Assembly (NCBI GenBank): GCA_904419875.1
Contig: CAJFTG010000011.1
Span: 1 to 51,197 of the forward strand
From: Candidatus Avimonas caecicola
GTDB taxonomy: Bacteria > Bacillota > Clostridia > Oscillospirales > Acutalibacteraceae
Length of the DNA stretch: 51,197 nucleotides
Reading direction: 5' to 3'
Every line of letters begins with the position of its first letter. The first letter of the stretch is position 1. Under the pieces are notes generated by a model. The model had not been told where the DNA came from and ran no database searches. It saw nothing but the letters and a program-made list of their open reading frames with translations. The translations under genes were made by a program, and so were the position numbers. Below are positions 17,868-26,651 of this stretch, one piece after another.

Positions 17868-18638
17868 CTACCGCCGCTTCAGGCTCCCCCATTCCCCCGC
17901 GTCCGCAAAGCCGATGCCGGCATAGAGCGCATGGGCGCGGGCGTTTTTGGGCGAGAGGAAAACCCGCCGCCCCTCTGCCAGCAGGCCGCGCGCCAGGGTG
18001 AGGACCGCGGCGGAGGCGTATCCCTTCCCCCGCCCGGCCGGCAGGGTGGCGACCGCGCCGATCAGCGCCGCGCCGCCGTAGGGAACCGGCTCGCAGGGGG
18101 CGGGGCCGCACTCGGCCACCGTCATCGCGGTGGAAACCGCCGCCCCGCCCTCCTTAAAGCCGGACAGGCGGCACAGGCCGTGCCGCACCCGGTGGGAAAC
18201 ATCCACATACCAGGCGGAGAAGGGGGGCAGGGAACCGGCAAAGCAGGCCGCCAGCACCGGGTATGCCTCCCGGGGGGTCAGCGTTTCCGGATCCCGCCGC
18301 GGGGCCGCCAGCGCCGGGCCGGGGGCCATCACCGCGCCGGTCTCCACCCGCCAGCCTCCCGCGGCGGCCAGGCGGCGGGCGGTCTCCCCGTCCGTGCGCA
18401 CGCCGGCGGCCTCCGGCTGCATGGAGGCGAAGGCCGCCCATTCGGCGTTCAGCCCCCGCGGCAGGGAAAGGGTCATCGTCCCATCCATCAGGGAGGCAAA
18501 GCCTCCCTCCCCGTCGCACCACAGGCGGAGGAAGGGCAGGCCGGGCCCGTAAGCGTCCGCCAGCGCGCGGATCCGCACCGCCGCTTCGGTATCGGGAATC
18601 AGCCGGCTGAGGTCCTCCGCCGCGGCTTCCCGGATCAT
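17868..18638 (-). CDS. GNAT-family N-acetyltransferase, two-domain type
   Basis: A 256-residue protein. The C-terminal half carries the GNAT acetyl-CoA site (AALIGAVATLPAGRGKGYASAAV) and the closing SPKNARAHALYAGIGFADAG. The N-terminal half is a degenerate, unassigned domain, so the layout resembles the two-domain GNAT proteins often annotated FR47-like. The ATG at 18638 is used; AAAGGA is 12 bases upstream, and a GTG at 18647 (4 bases from it) is an alternative start. About 107 bases separate it from the M42 peptidase gene upstream. Substrate unknown. Confidence 0.8.
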   Translation of the reverse strand: MIREAAAEDLSRLIPDTEAAVRIRALADAYGPGLPFLRLWCDGEGGFASLMDGTMTLSLPRGLNAEWAAFASMQPEAAGVRTDGETARRLAAAGGWRVETGAVMAPGPALAAPRRDPETLTPREAYPVLAACFAGSLPPFSAWYVDVSHRVRHGLCRLSGFKEGGAAVSTAMTVAECGPAPCEPVPYGGAALIGAVATLPAGRGKGYASAAVLTLARGLLAEGRRVFLSPKNARAHALYAGIGFADAGEWGSLKRR

Positions 18639-18745
18639 GGCGATCACCGTTCCTTTCACAGATAAGGAGGCAGAAGCCCGCGCCGGCGCGCGGCGGGGGC
18701 CGCTTCGGGGCCGGGGCGGGTTGCTGCCTCTTGGGGATGCCGCGT

Positions 18746-19798
18746 TCAGGCCAGCGGCGGCAGCCCGTCCTCCGCCGGAAGCTCCTGTGCCAGCGCCCCG
18801 AGCAGGGCGGCGGCGGCGGTCAAATCCTTTTTGGATAATACGCAGGAGGGGGAGTGGATATACCGGCAGGGCAGCGACACCGCCGCCGTCCGCACCCCGC
18901 CGCGGGACAGATGGATCGCCCCCGCGTCGTTCCCGCCGGCGATGACGGTTTTGGTCTGGGTGGGGATGCCGTCCCTGTCCGCCAGCGCGCGGATCCGCTT
19001 GTACAGCGGGCGGTCGTACAGGGTGCAGCGGTCCATGAAGGAAACCACCGGCCCGCCGCCCACCCGGCAGACCTGCTTTTCCTCCGGCACGCCGGCGATA
19101 TCCGCCGCGGTGGTGGAATCCACCGCCACCGCCACGTCCGGGGCCGCGGTGTAGGCCGCCGCCTTCGCCCCCCGCAGCCCCACCTCCTCCTGCACGGTGA
19201 AGGCGAGGGTCAGGTCGTACGCCGGCGCCTCGTCGACCAGGCCGAGCAGCAGGGCGCAGCCGGCCCGGTCGTCCAGCGCGCGGGCCTTGATCAGCCCCCC
19301 CTCCAGCTTGACAAAGCCGCTGTCGAACACCGCGGTGTCGCCGGGGCGGGCGAGCTTCTCCGCCTCTTCCCGGTCGCGCGCGCCCAGGTCGATGAGCAGC
19401 TTGTCCAGCGGAACCGCTTTGCCCCGCTCCTCCTCGCTGCACTGGTGGAAGGCCCGGCCCGCGATCACGCCGGGACGGCCGTTGACCGTTACCCGGCGGC
19501 CGTAGACCACCGCCGGGTCCAGCCCGCCGACCGGAGCAAAGCGGAGATAACCCTCCCCGGTGATTCCGGTGACGATCAGCCCCACCTCGTCCATATGGGC
19601 CGCAAACATCACGGTGCGCGCCGCCCGGCGCCGGCCCGCCACCTGCGCGATCACGCTGCCCAGCGGGTCCACCGTAATCTTCATCTCAGCCGGGGAAGCC
19701 GCGAGCTGGTCCAGAATATACTCCCGCACCGCCTCCTCCCGTCCGGAAACGCCGTCCAGGGAACAGAGCCTTTTCAGGCGGGTCATGCTTGTGCTCAT
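18746..19798 (-). CDS. M42-family aminopeptidase (glutamyl aminopeptidase/endoglucanase M type)
   Basis: A 350-residue metallo-aminopeptidase, expected to form a tetrahedral dodecamer that trims peptides in the cytosol. All metal and catalytic positions are visible: His in FAAHMDEVGL, Asp in ALDDRAG, the Glu pair in VQEEVGLRG, Asp in VAVDSTTA and His in RYIHSPSCV. The start overlaps the stop of the upstream M42 gene by four bases (ATGA), so the two are translationally coupled. M42 paralogues in tandem are common in Clostridia and Thermotogae and can form mixed complexes. Confidence 0.9.
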   Translation of the reverse strand: MSTSMTRLKRLCSLDGVSGREEAVREYILDQLAASPAEMKITVDPLGSVIAQVAGRRRAARTVMFAAHMDEVGLIVTGITGEGYLRFAPVGGLDPAVVYGRRVTVNGRPGVIAGRAFHQCSEEERGKAVPLDKLLIDLGARDREEAEKLARPGDTAVFDSGFVKLEGGLIKARALDDRAGCALLLGLVDEAPAYDLTLAFTVQEEVGLRGAKAAAYTAAPDVAVAVDSTTAADIAGVPEEKQVCRVGGGPVVSFMDRCTLYDRPLYKRIRALADRDGIPTQTKTVIAGGNDAGAIHLSRGGVRTAAVSLPCRYIHSPSCVLSKKDLTAAAALLGALAQELPAEDGLPPLA

Positions 19799-20829
19799 AA
19801 CGCCTCCCCCTCCTTTTTCGCAAACTCCGCCATCAGCCGGGCGGTATTTTCCACGTCCCGCAGGTCCACGACCTCCGCCGGGGTGTGCATATACCGCAGG
19901 GGGATGGAAAGCAGCGCGGTGCGCACCCCGCCGCGGGCGTCCGCAATGGAATCCGCGTCGGTGCCCGTGTCCCCGCCCATCACTTCGTTCTGGCTGGGGA
20001 TGCCCGCCTCCTCCGCCAGGGCGAGCAGGCGGCGGGTCAGCCGGTCGTCCAGGCCGGGCGCCCAGCCGATCATCGGCCCCCCGGCAAGCACCCCGCACCG
20101 GGCGCGGTCCGCGTCGGGGGTATGGGCGAAGCTCACATCCACCGCAATGGCGGCGGACGGCGCAACCCGGTAGGCAGCGGCGGCCGAACCCCGGCAGCCC
20201 AGCTCCTCCTGCACGGCGAAAACGGCGGCGATGTCGCACTCCAGCTCCTCCCCCGCCAGCAGGTCGAGGCAGCGCAGCACCGCGGCGACCCCGGCACGGT
20301 CGTCCAGCGACTTGCCGCTCACCCGCTCCCCGGCGAGCGGGCGGAAATTCGGCCGGAAGGAGACCCTGTCCCCCGGCCGGATATGCCGGCGGGCGCGCCT
20401 GGCGTCCATCCCGACGTCGATCCCCAGCTCGGGAATCGGCGGAATCTTTCCGCCGCCGTCCGGCCCGCTCAGATGTGGCGGCACCGAGCAGAACACCCCC
20501 GCATAGTCCTTGTCGCCGTGAACCACCACTTCCGCGGCGATCAGGGCGCGCCGGTCGGTGCCGCCGCAGGCGGACACCCGCACAAAGCCGCCGTCATCCA
20601 CGCCGGTGACGATCAGCCCCACCTCGTCGATATGCGCTTCCAGCATCAGCAGGGGGGCGTCGTCCCTCCCGCAGCGGCGGCAGCCGATCACGCTGCCCAG
20701 CGGGTCCCGCTCGACCTCGCAGCCCAGCTCCCGCAGAAAGGCGGTCGCCGCATCCGGCGCGGCGGCCAGCCCGCCCACCCCCGCGGCCCCGCTCAGGGTG
20801 CCGAGGACGGCGCACAGGTCCATTGCCAT
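19795..20829 (-). CDS. M42-family aminopeptidase, paralogue of the next gene
   Basis: A 344-residue M42 peptidase with the full metal set: LEAHIDEVGL, KSLDDRAG, VQEELGCRG, AVDVSFAHTPDAD and RYMHTPAEV. The N-terminal half is more divergent than in its downstream partner, with a shorter first segment. The ATG at 20829 is chosen; AAAGGA lies upstream, and a GTG at 20832 is also possible. It is the first gene of the M42 pair, about 127 bases from the end of murD on the same strand. Confidence 0.88.
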   Translation of the reverse strand: MAMDLCAVLGTLSGAAGVGGLAAAPDAATAFLRELGCEVERDPLGSVIGCRRCGRDDAPLLMLEAHIDEVGLIVTGVDDGGFVRVSACGGTDRRALIAAEVVVHGDKDYAGVFCSVPPHLSGPDGGGKIPPIPELGIDVGMDARRARRHIRPGDRVSFRPNFRPLAGERVSGKSLDDRAGVAAVLRCLDLLAGEELECDIAAVFAVQEELGCRGSAAAAYRVAPSAAIAVDVSFAHTPDADRARCGVLAGGPMIGWAPGLDDRLTRRLLALAEEAGIPSQNEVMGGDTGTDADSIADARGGVRTALLSIPLRYMHTPAEVVDLRDVENTARLMAEFAKKEGEAL

Positions 20830-20955
20830 CACTTTGCCATTCCTTTCTTTTCCATCGTTTCAGCGGGGAATCGGCGCCGCGTTCCCGGCGCCGGGGCGCG
20901 GAGCCCCTCCCCTTCTCGTTTTGCCGGTTTGCCGGTTTGTCCCTGCCCGGCCGGC

Positions 20956-22365
20956 TTACTCGTCCAGCGCCTCCACCAGGCGGCGGAAGTGGTCGCCCCG
21001 CTCCTCAAAATTCCGGTACATGTCGAAGCTGGCGCTCGCCGGGGAGAGGGTGACCACGTCCCCTTCCCGCGCAGCCGCCGCGGCGGTGCGCACCGCCTCC
21101 TCCATCGACTCCACCCGGTGAACCGGCAGGTCGGAGCAGGCGCGTATAGCCCGCTGGATCGCCTCCGCCGTCGCGCCGAGCAGCACCGCCTCCTTCACCG
21201 TTTCGGCCGCCGCCGGCCCCAGCGGCTCATACGGGATATGCTTGTCGTAGCCTCCGGCGATGAGGATAACGTTCTTGCGCTCCGGGCTCTTTTCCCGGAA
21301 GGCGCGCAGGCCGGCGATGGTGCGGGTAGGGCTGGACGCGATGGAGTCGTTGTAATACTTCACGCCCCGCCTCTCCCGGATCAGCTCGCAGCGGTGGGGC
21401 ACCCCGCCGAACCGGCGCGCCAGGTCCGCGACGGCTTCCGGCCCCGCCTTCCCCCACACCGCGCAGGCTGCGGCCAGGAAATTCTCCACGTTGTGCATCC
21501 CCGGCAGGCGGATCTCCGCCGCCGGGAGAAGCGGCGTGTCAACGCCGTTTTCGGTCATGACCAGCATCCCGTCCGGCGTGAGCCACGCCCCGCGCGCCGG
21601 CTTCTCCCGGCGGGAGAAGAAATACACCGGCGCGGCGGTGTCGGCGGCAAAGCCGCGGGTGATCGCGTTGTCCGCGTTGAGCACCGCGCGGCAGGCGGCG
21701 TCCTGCTCCCTGACCAGGTTCCGCTTGGCCCCGACGTATTCCTCCATGTCGGTGTGCCAGTCGAGGTGGTTCGGGGCCACGTTGGTGACGACCGCGGTAT
21801 CTACCCGGCGGTGCATCCCGGTGAGCTGAAAGCTGGAGAGCTCCACGACCACCTCGTCCTCCGGCCGCACCTCCAGGATGTCGGGCAGCAGCGGCCGGCC
21901 GATGTTCCCGCCCAGATGGACCCGGCGTCCGGAAGCCTCCAGCAGGCGGGCGATGAGGGTGGTGGTGGTGGTTTTTCCGTCCGACCCGGTGACGGCGGTC
22001 ACCGGCGCCGGGGAAAGGGCGAGAAACAGCTCCATCTCCGAGGTGACGGGCACCCCGCGGCGGCGTGCCTGCTCAAACTCCGGCAGATACGGCTTCATCC
22101 CCGGGGTGCGGAGGACCAGGTCCGCGCCGCATTCCTCCAGCGAGGAGAGATATCCCTCCCCCAGGCAGAGCGACGCGCCGGCTTCCTCCAGCAGCTCGGC
22201 GGTCCCGCCGAGCTGCTCCCGGGAACGGCGGTCGCAGGCCGTTACCCGCGCGCCGTAACGCAGGAACTGCAGCACCACCGGCGGGTTGTTGTTGCCCAGG
22301 CCGCACACGGCAACCCGCTTCCCCTTCAGCCAGCTGAAAAAATCCGCAGCGTTTGCAATATTCAA
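20956..22365 (-). CDS. murD: UDP-N-acetylmuramoyl-L-alanine--D-glutamate ligase
   Basis: Adds D-glutamate to UDP-MurNAc-L-Ala in the cytosolic stage of peptidoglycan synthesis. The 469 residues show the three-domain Mur ligase layout: an N-terminal Rossmann part with CGLGNNNPPV (the usual GxGxSG is altered to GLGNNN), the ATP site TGSDGKTTT (126-134), ELSSFQL, NHLDWH and the C-terminal NDSIASSPTRT and AGGYDK motifs. It stands outside any visible division/cell-wall cluster, as a single gene with its own promoter. Confidence 0.93.
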   Translation of the reverse strand: MNIANAADFFSWLKGKRVAVCGLGNNNPPVVLQFLRYGARVTACDRRSREQLGGTAELLEEAGASLCLGEGYLSSLEECGADLVLRTPGMKPYLPEFEQARRRGVPVTSEMELFLALSPAPVTAVTGSDGKTTTTTLIARLLEASGRRVHLGGNIGRPLLPDILEVRPEDEVVVELSSFQLTGMHRRVDTAVVTNVAPNHLDWHTDMEEYVGAKRNLVREQDAACRAVLNADNAITRGFAADTAAPVYFFSRREKPARGAWLTPDGMLVMTENGVDTPLLPAAEIRLPGMHNVENFLAAACAVWGKAGPEAVADLARRFGGVPHRCELIRERRGVKYYNDSIASSPTRTIAGLRAFREKSPERKNVILIAGGYDKHIPYEPLGPAAAETVKEAVLLGATAEAIQRAIRACSDLPVHRVESMEEAVRTAAAAAREGDVVTLSPASASFDMYRNFEERGDHFRRLVEALDE

Positions 22366-22402
22366 AACCGCATCATCCTTACCATCATATTCCTATTGGT
22401 AT

Positions 22403-22431
22403 ATTATACTGAGAAGCGGCGGAAATATCAA
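22403..22431 (-). promoter_or_regulatory. Promoter of murD
   Basis: On the minus strand TTGATA (22426-22431), 17 bases, then a perfect TATAAT (22403-22408), about 38 bases before the start codon. Confidence 0.8.
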
Positions 22432-22560
22432 CAAAAGTCCCGGGAAAAGCCCGGATTTCGAAAAAAGGCGGGCGGCGCCGGCCGCCTGTCCGGCATCCGG
22501 GCGGGAAGCGGCGTGGGAACCGGGAATATATAAACATTTTATAAACGTTCCGGGAATCCG

Positions 22561-22589
22561 TTGAAGTTTCGCAAAAAAAACGATACAAT
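22561..22589 (+). promoter_or_regulatory. Promoter of the zinc-ribbon gene pair
   Basis: TTGAAG (22561-22566), 17 bases including a run of eight A, then TACAAT (22584-22589). Confidence 0.7.
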
Positions 22590-22664
22590 ATAACAGAAAC
22601 CAGCCTGGGGCCGGATGGTTCTGTCCGGCGCTCGGGCGCCTTTCAGCGAAAGGAACGGATGGTT

Positions 22665-23804
22665 ATGTTTTTTTACGAGGGGTATATCTGCCCCGTTTGC
22701 GGAAAAAAGTTTCAGGAAACCGACGACATCGTGACCTGTCCGGAGTGCGGCGCCCCCCATCATCGGGCCTGCTGGCAGCAGGAGGGGCACTGCCATTTCG
22801 CGGCCGACCACGGCACCCCCCGTCAGTGGAAGCGGCCGGAGGAGCCTTCCGGCGTGCCCGACCACCGCGCCGGCCCCGCCGCGTCCTCCCACGGACCGCA
22901 GGCCGCGCCTCCCCCGTCCTCCGGGGCGGCGGGCGGCCGGATTTGCCCCCGCTGCGGGAAGGCCAACCTGGAATACGCGGAATTCTGCTCCCAGTGCGGG
23001 TATGAGCTGCCGCCGGCCGACTGGAGGTCCGGGCCCGCGCAGCAGACGCCGCCGAACTGCCAGCAGCCGCCTTATCAGCAGCCCCCCTATCAGCAGTACC
23101 GGCCGCAGGGCAGCCCCTATTATCCCGGCGGATACGGCGAATATTCGCCCTTCCGCGTGCCGGTGGTGGACCCGCTGGGCGGCGTGCCGCAGGGGGAAAC
23201 CATCGACGGGGAGCGGGTGGAGGACGTTGCGGCCTTTGTGGGGCCGAATTCCGCCTATTACCTCCCCCGCTTTTACAAAATGGCCCGCACCGGCTCCCGC
23301 CTGTCCTGGAACTGGCCGGCATTTCTGATCACGCCGTATTGGCTGCTCTACCGCAAGCAGTATGTTCCGGGCGGCATCCTGCTCGGGCTGGAAATGGTCA
23401 AAACCTTTCTGGAGGCGTTCATTCTGGGCACCTATATTTACCCGCAGCTGGACATGACCAGCACCGCCGCCATGTACCAGTCCATGTTCTCGCAGGTGCA
23501 GGGCGGCAGGCTGACCATCTACTTTGCCATCCTGTCGCTGATGACGGTCATCAGCCTGCTGCTCCGGGTGCTGTTTGGGCTGATCGGCAATTCCCTGTAC
23601 CGGCGGGGCGCGTTGAAAAAGGTGAAGGCCGTGCGGGAAAAGCAGGGGAATCCCGCCCCGGTGCAGCCGGGGACGACGGACGGCTATCTGCGGCAGGCGC
23701 TGACGCAGAGCGGCGGCGTTTCCCTGGTTCTGGTGGCGGCCTCCGCCGGCATCATCTGGTTTGCGCAGATTCTGTTCCAGACCTTGTTTTTATACACCCT
23801 TTGA
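22665..23804 (+). CDS. Zinc-ribbon / RING-like membrane protein (DUF2628-like)
   Basis: A 379-residue protein. Residues 9-45 hold a Prok-RING-like cluster (CPVCGKKF, CPECGAPHHRACW, then Cys/His in GHCHFAADHG). A Pro/Gln-rich linker contains a second four-cysteine zinc ribbon (CPRCG ... CSQCG, about 87-108). The C-terminal half starts with YYLPRFYKM and SWNWPAFLITPYWLLYRK, a DUF2628-type signature, followed by three or four hydrophobic segments. AAAGGA is 10 bases before the ATG at 22665; ATG at 22659 is an alternative. It is the first of two tandem paralogues. Such proteins are common in Clostridia and have no known function. Confidence 0.8.
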   Translation: MFFYEGYICPVCGKKFQETDDIVTCPECGAPHHRACWQQEGHCHFAADHGTPRQWKRPEEPSGVPDHRAGPAASSHGPQAAPPPSSGAAGGRICPRCGKANLEYAEFCSQCGYELPPADWRSGPAQQTPPNCQQPPYQQPPYQQYRPQGSPYYPGGYGEYSPFRVPVVDPLGGVPQGETIDGERVEDVAAFVGPNSAYYLPRFYKMARTGSRLSWNWPAFLITPYWLLYRKQYVPGGILLGLEMVKTFLEAFILGTYIYPQLDMTSTAAMYQSMFSQVQGGRLTIYFAILSLMTVISLLLRVLFGLIGNSLYRRGALKKVKAVREKQGNPAPVQPGTTDGYLRQALTQSGGVSLVLVAASAGIIWFAQILFQTLFLYTL

Positions 23805-23904
23805 TTGTGAAAGCGGCGTCCCCTCTCCCGTTGGGCCGCCGCTTTTCTGAACCGTGTTTTCCCGGTTCGCCACGACCGTTTGCGGAGAATGGGGTTGCCC
23901 GGTT

Positions 23905-24861
23905 ATGCGGAATGTACAGGATTTTGCCTGCCCGGTGTGCGGAAAGCCGTTTGTTTCCGGCGACGACGTGGTCGTCTGCCCGCTCTGCGGCGCGCCGCAT
24001 CACCGGGAATGCTATAAAAAAATCGGCCGCTGCGCCTTTGCGTCCGCCCATGGCACGGCGGCGCAGTGGCGCCCGCCCCTGAAAAAGGAGGACGAGGGCG
24101 TCTGGACGTGCGGCAACTGCGGGACGGTCAACCCCGCGGGAAGCGAAGCCTGCCGGAAATGCGGGCGGGCGTTTGAAGAGCCCGCGCCTCCCCGGCCGGA
24201 GGAGCAGAACCCGCCGGTGGACCCGGCCGTTTTTGCGCCGCCCTACACCCCCTACGGGGAAGTGCCCTCCGACGGCACGGTGGGCGGGGAAAGCGCGATG
24301 GAACTGGCCACCTATCTCGGGCCGCGGGCGGGGTATTACCTGCCGCGGTTCCAGTATATCGCGCAGGGCCGCAACCCGGTCTCCTGGAACTGGGCGGCCG
24401 CCCTGTTCCCGGTGGAATGGCTGCTCTACCGAAAGATGGGGAAGCTGTTTGTGCCGGCCCTGTTCCTCTCCCTGCTGCTTCTTTCGCCCTACCTGGCGGC
24501 CCTCGCGCTGGGGATGCGGGCCGTGCTGGCCGATTCCTCCGCGCTGCAGGCGTTTCTGGCGGCGGGGGAAATCCCGGCGGGCAGCGTCCCGGCGTGGCTG
24601 CTGCTTCTGGCCCATCTTTCCTCGCTGGTTTCCCTCACGCTGCGCTGCGCGCTGGGGATGCGCGCCAACAGCCTGTACTGGAGGCACGTCAAAAGGATGA
24701 TGGGGAGAATCCGCCGGGAATGCCGGGAAGACGGCGATTCGCTGGTATACCGCTATGCGCTGTCCGGGCGGGGCGGCGTTTCGGCCGCCCGGGTCGTTCT
24801 CTACTGGGGAGTCCTGGCCGCCGTGCTGCTGGCTCCCCTTGCGGCGTGGCTGCTGTGGTGA
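23905..24861 (+). CDS. Zinc-ribbon / RING-like membrane protein, tandem paralogue
   Basis: A 318-residue paralogue of the preceding gene with the same order of parts: CPVCGKPF, CPLCGAPHHRECY and the following Cys/His cluster, a second ribbon CGNCG ... CRKCG, a shorter linker, YYLPRFQYI, SWNWAAALFPVEWLLYRK, and C-terminal membrane helices. The linker and membrane parts have diverged far more than the zinc modules. The start at 23905 matches the paralogue; the nearest Shine-Dalgarno-like sequence (GGAG at 23884) is rather far, which hints at weak or coupled translation. No terminator is obvious between the two genes, so they probably share a transcript. Confidence 0.78.
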   Translation: MRNVQDFACPVCGKPFVSGDDVVVCPLCGAPHHRECYKKIGRCAFASAHGTAAQWRPPLKKEDEGVWTCGNCGTVNPAGSEACRKCGRAFEEPAPPRPEEQNPPVDPAVFAPPYTPYGEVPSDGTVGGESAMELATYLGPRAGYYLPRFQYIAQGRNPVSWNWAAALFPVEWLLYRKMGKLFVPALFLSLLLLSPYLAALALGMRAVLADSSALQAFLAAGEIPAGSVPAWLLLLAHLSSLVSLTLRCALGMRANSLYWRHVKRMMGRIRRECREDGDSLVYRYALSGRGGVSAARVVLYWGVLAAVLLAPLAAWLLW

Positions 24862-25011
24862 GCGGCGTTCAAACGCCGGCCGGCCCGGCTTCCGGCGGCC
24901 ATCCGCGCAATCCCCCGGCACATGGGAGGGGACAAACCGGCGCCGGTTTGCTCCGCCTTTTCTGACAACCGGCCGTCCCCTTTACTTCCATTCAGAAAGC
25001 GAGGAAAAACC

Positions 25012-25890
25012 ATGCCCCACGCAAAAATCCGCAAGGCCGTCATCCCGGCGGCCGGGCTGGGCACCCGGGTGCTTCCCATCAGCAAGGCGCTGCCCAAGGA
25101 AATGCTCCCCATCGTGGACAAGCCCGCCATTCAATATATTGTGGAAGAGGCGGTCCGCTCCGGCATCGAGGACATCCTGATTATCACCAACCGGAACAAA
25201 GGGGTGATCGAGGACCATTTCGACCATGTGCCGGAGCTGGAGGCCCGTCTGGCTTCTTCCGGCAAGGACGACGCCCTGCAGGAGCTCAACGGCATCACCC
25301 GGCTGGCCAACCTGTATTTCATCCGCCAGAAGGAGACCCGGGGCCTGGGGCATGCGGTCGGCTGCGCCCGCTCTTTTGTGGGGGCCGAGCCGTTTGCCGT
25401 CCTTTACGGGGACGACGTGATCCTCGGGGACGACCCGGCCTGCGGGCAGCTCTGCCGCGCGTATGAGGAGTTCGGCCTGGGCGTGGTGGGCATCAAGGAG
25501 GTCACCCCGGAGCAGATTCTCCGCTACAGCTCGCTGAAGGTGGAAAACCTGCGGGACAACCTTTACCGGGTCACCGACATGATTGAAAAGCCGTCCCCGG
25601 ACAAGGTTCTCTCCCTGTTTTCCATCCTGGGGCGCTGCGTGCTTCCCCCCGCGATTTTCGACATCCTTGACCGGACGCCGCCCGGCGCGGGCGGGGAAAT
25701 CCAGCTGACCGACGCGATGCTGGCGCTGGCCCGCACCCAGGGGATGACCGGCGTGGACTTCACCGGCAAACGATACGATATGGGCAACAAGCTCGGCATC
25801 CTGCAGGCCACCTGCGAGGTGGCCCTGCGGCATCCCGAGGTGGGCGACGATTTCCGGAAATACCTCAAGGAGCTGGCCGCCACCCTGTAG
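25012..25890 (+). CDS. galU: UTP--glucose-1-phosphate uridylyltransferase
   Basis: Makes UDP-glucose for cell-surface glycans and glycolipids. The 292 residues match bacterial GalU: AVIPAAGLGTRVLPISKALPKEMLPIVDKPAIQYIVEEA contains the nucleotide-binding and catalytic loop, EDILIITNRNK and ETRGLGHAVGCAR follow, and GEIQLTDA and the KRYDMGNKLG segment close the active site. GAGGAAA is 6 bases before the ATG. It lies 150 bases after the zinc-ribbon pair. Confidence 0.94.
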   Translation: MPHAKIRKAVIPAAGLGTRVLPISKALPKEMLPIVDKPAIQYIVEEAVRSGIEDILIITNRNKGVIEDHFDHVPELEARLASSGKDDALQELNGITRLANLYFIRQKETRGLGHAVGCARSFVGAEPFAVLYGDDVILGDDPACGQLCRAYEEFGLGVVGIKEVTPEQILRYSSLKVENLRDNLYRVTDMIEKPSPDKVLSLFSILGRCVLPPAIFDILDRTPPGAGGEIQLTDAMLALARTQGMTGVDFTGKRYDMGNKLGILQATCEVALRHPEVGDDFRKYLKELAATL

Positions 25891-25980
25891 TCGGACGCCG
25901 CCGAGGGGACGGATTCACGCCGGATACGGCCGTTTTGTCACGCCGGCTTCCGCCGGGCGGCCCGGCATTTCGGGCAAAAG

Positions 25981-26010
25981 GGTGGACGGGGGTGGACGAG
26001 GATGGACGGC
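25981..26010. repeat. Three 10-bp tandem units (GGTGGACGGG type)
   Basis: GGTGGACGGG, GGTGGACGAG and GATGGACGGC follow one another in exact 10-base phase just after galU. They are non-coding as far as can be seen. Confidence 0.6.
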
Positions 26011-26149
26011 CGAACAGGCAAACGGATGTACGGGGCGCTCGGCCCGTTCATCCGGAAAGCGCGCAGCCGCTGCGCAAAGGCCCGGCGGTACACACGGTTT
26101 GACCGTCCCGACGCGCCGCTGCCCGGCATCACCCAGGCCGGGAGCCTAG

Positions 26150-26514
26150 GCCATGCCCCGGGAAGAGGAAGAAATCCAGGACGCCAACGCCGTAGAACCG
26201 CTTGATTTCTGGATTTCTTTATCGCCGCATCGGCGGCGCCCCTGTGTTTTGAACGCCGGCGCTCTGCGGCGCGTATACAGTCCCGCCAGTGAACCGGAGG
26301 GGTGTTCAGGCCCCGTGCAAGCGCCACAGGGTACGAGCAGCTCCGCCTTGAAGGCGCGGATTCTTTTTATCCTTTTCTCTCCCTGCTCTCTCCCTGCCAA
26401 AAGCCTCCGGCTGTTCTTTGGCAATGCGTCCGCCCGGCCTTTTACTATTTTGCATTGCTGCGTCCGTTGTTTTTGCGGAAGCTTTTTGCCCCCGGTAAAA
26501 CCGGGGGCTTTTTT
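26150..26514 (+). ncRNA. Candidate structured RNA region ending in a strong terminator
   Basis: There is no credible gene between galU and pepF, yet the plus strand is densely structured. An 11-base stem pairs 26169-26179 with 26209-26219. CGCCG/CGGCG forms a hairpin at 26223-26235. CCCTGTG (near 26241) can pair with CACAGGG (near 26325), enclosing another CGCCG/CGGCG stem and a GGGG/CCCC stem. CCGGAGG (26294-26300) can alternatively pair with CCTCCGG (26404-26410). Everything ends in the terminator at 26488-26514. I recognise no Rfam family (6S, SRP, RNase P and tmRNA signatures were not found). No clear promoter was located. It could also be a long, structured galU 3' leader. Confidence 0.35.
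26488..26514 (+). terminator. Strong plus-strand terminator
   Basis: GCCCCCGGT, loop AAA, ACCGGGGGC, then six T. It is one-directional and lies 600 bases beyond galU, so it either ends a long galU transcript or belongs to a separate RNA. Confidence 0.9.
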
Positions 26515-26526
26515 CGCCGAAGCAGC

Positions 26527-26567
26527 AAAAAAAGCGCCGGGAGGAGGAAGGCCCTCCTCCCGGCGCC
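26527..26567 (-). terminator. Terminator of pepF
   Basis: A 14-base perfect stem (26534-26547 with 26553-26566, loop of five) is followed on the minus strand by seven T. It lies 85 bases after the pepF stop codon. Confidence 0.88.
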
Positions 26568-26651
26568 CTTTTGCGTGCCAAGGGCAGGGTCCGCCCTCCC
26601 CCACGCGGTATCCGGCTGTTTTCCCGCGGCTTTGAGCGCTTTTGCGGCTCC

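Noticed and set aside
19885-22533. 882-codon plus-strand frame opposite M42 peptidase and murD
   Set aside because: Antisense shadow; the real genes contain all active-site motifs on the minus strand.
26220-26490. 6S RNA, tmRNA, SRP RNA or RNase P RNA
   Set aside because: No conserved core sequence of any of these could be matched by eye, so only an unnamed candidate RNA is reported.
26153-26635. Plus-strand frame of 160 codons between galU and pepF
   Set aside because: Crosses two terminators, has no ribosome site, and its composition is not protein-like; a structured RNA explains the region better.
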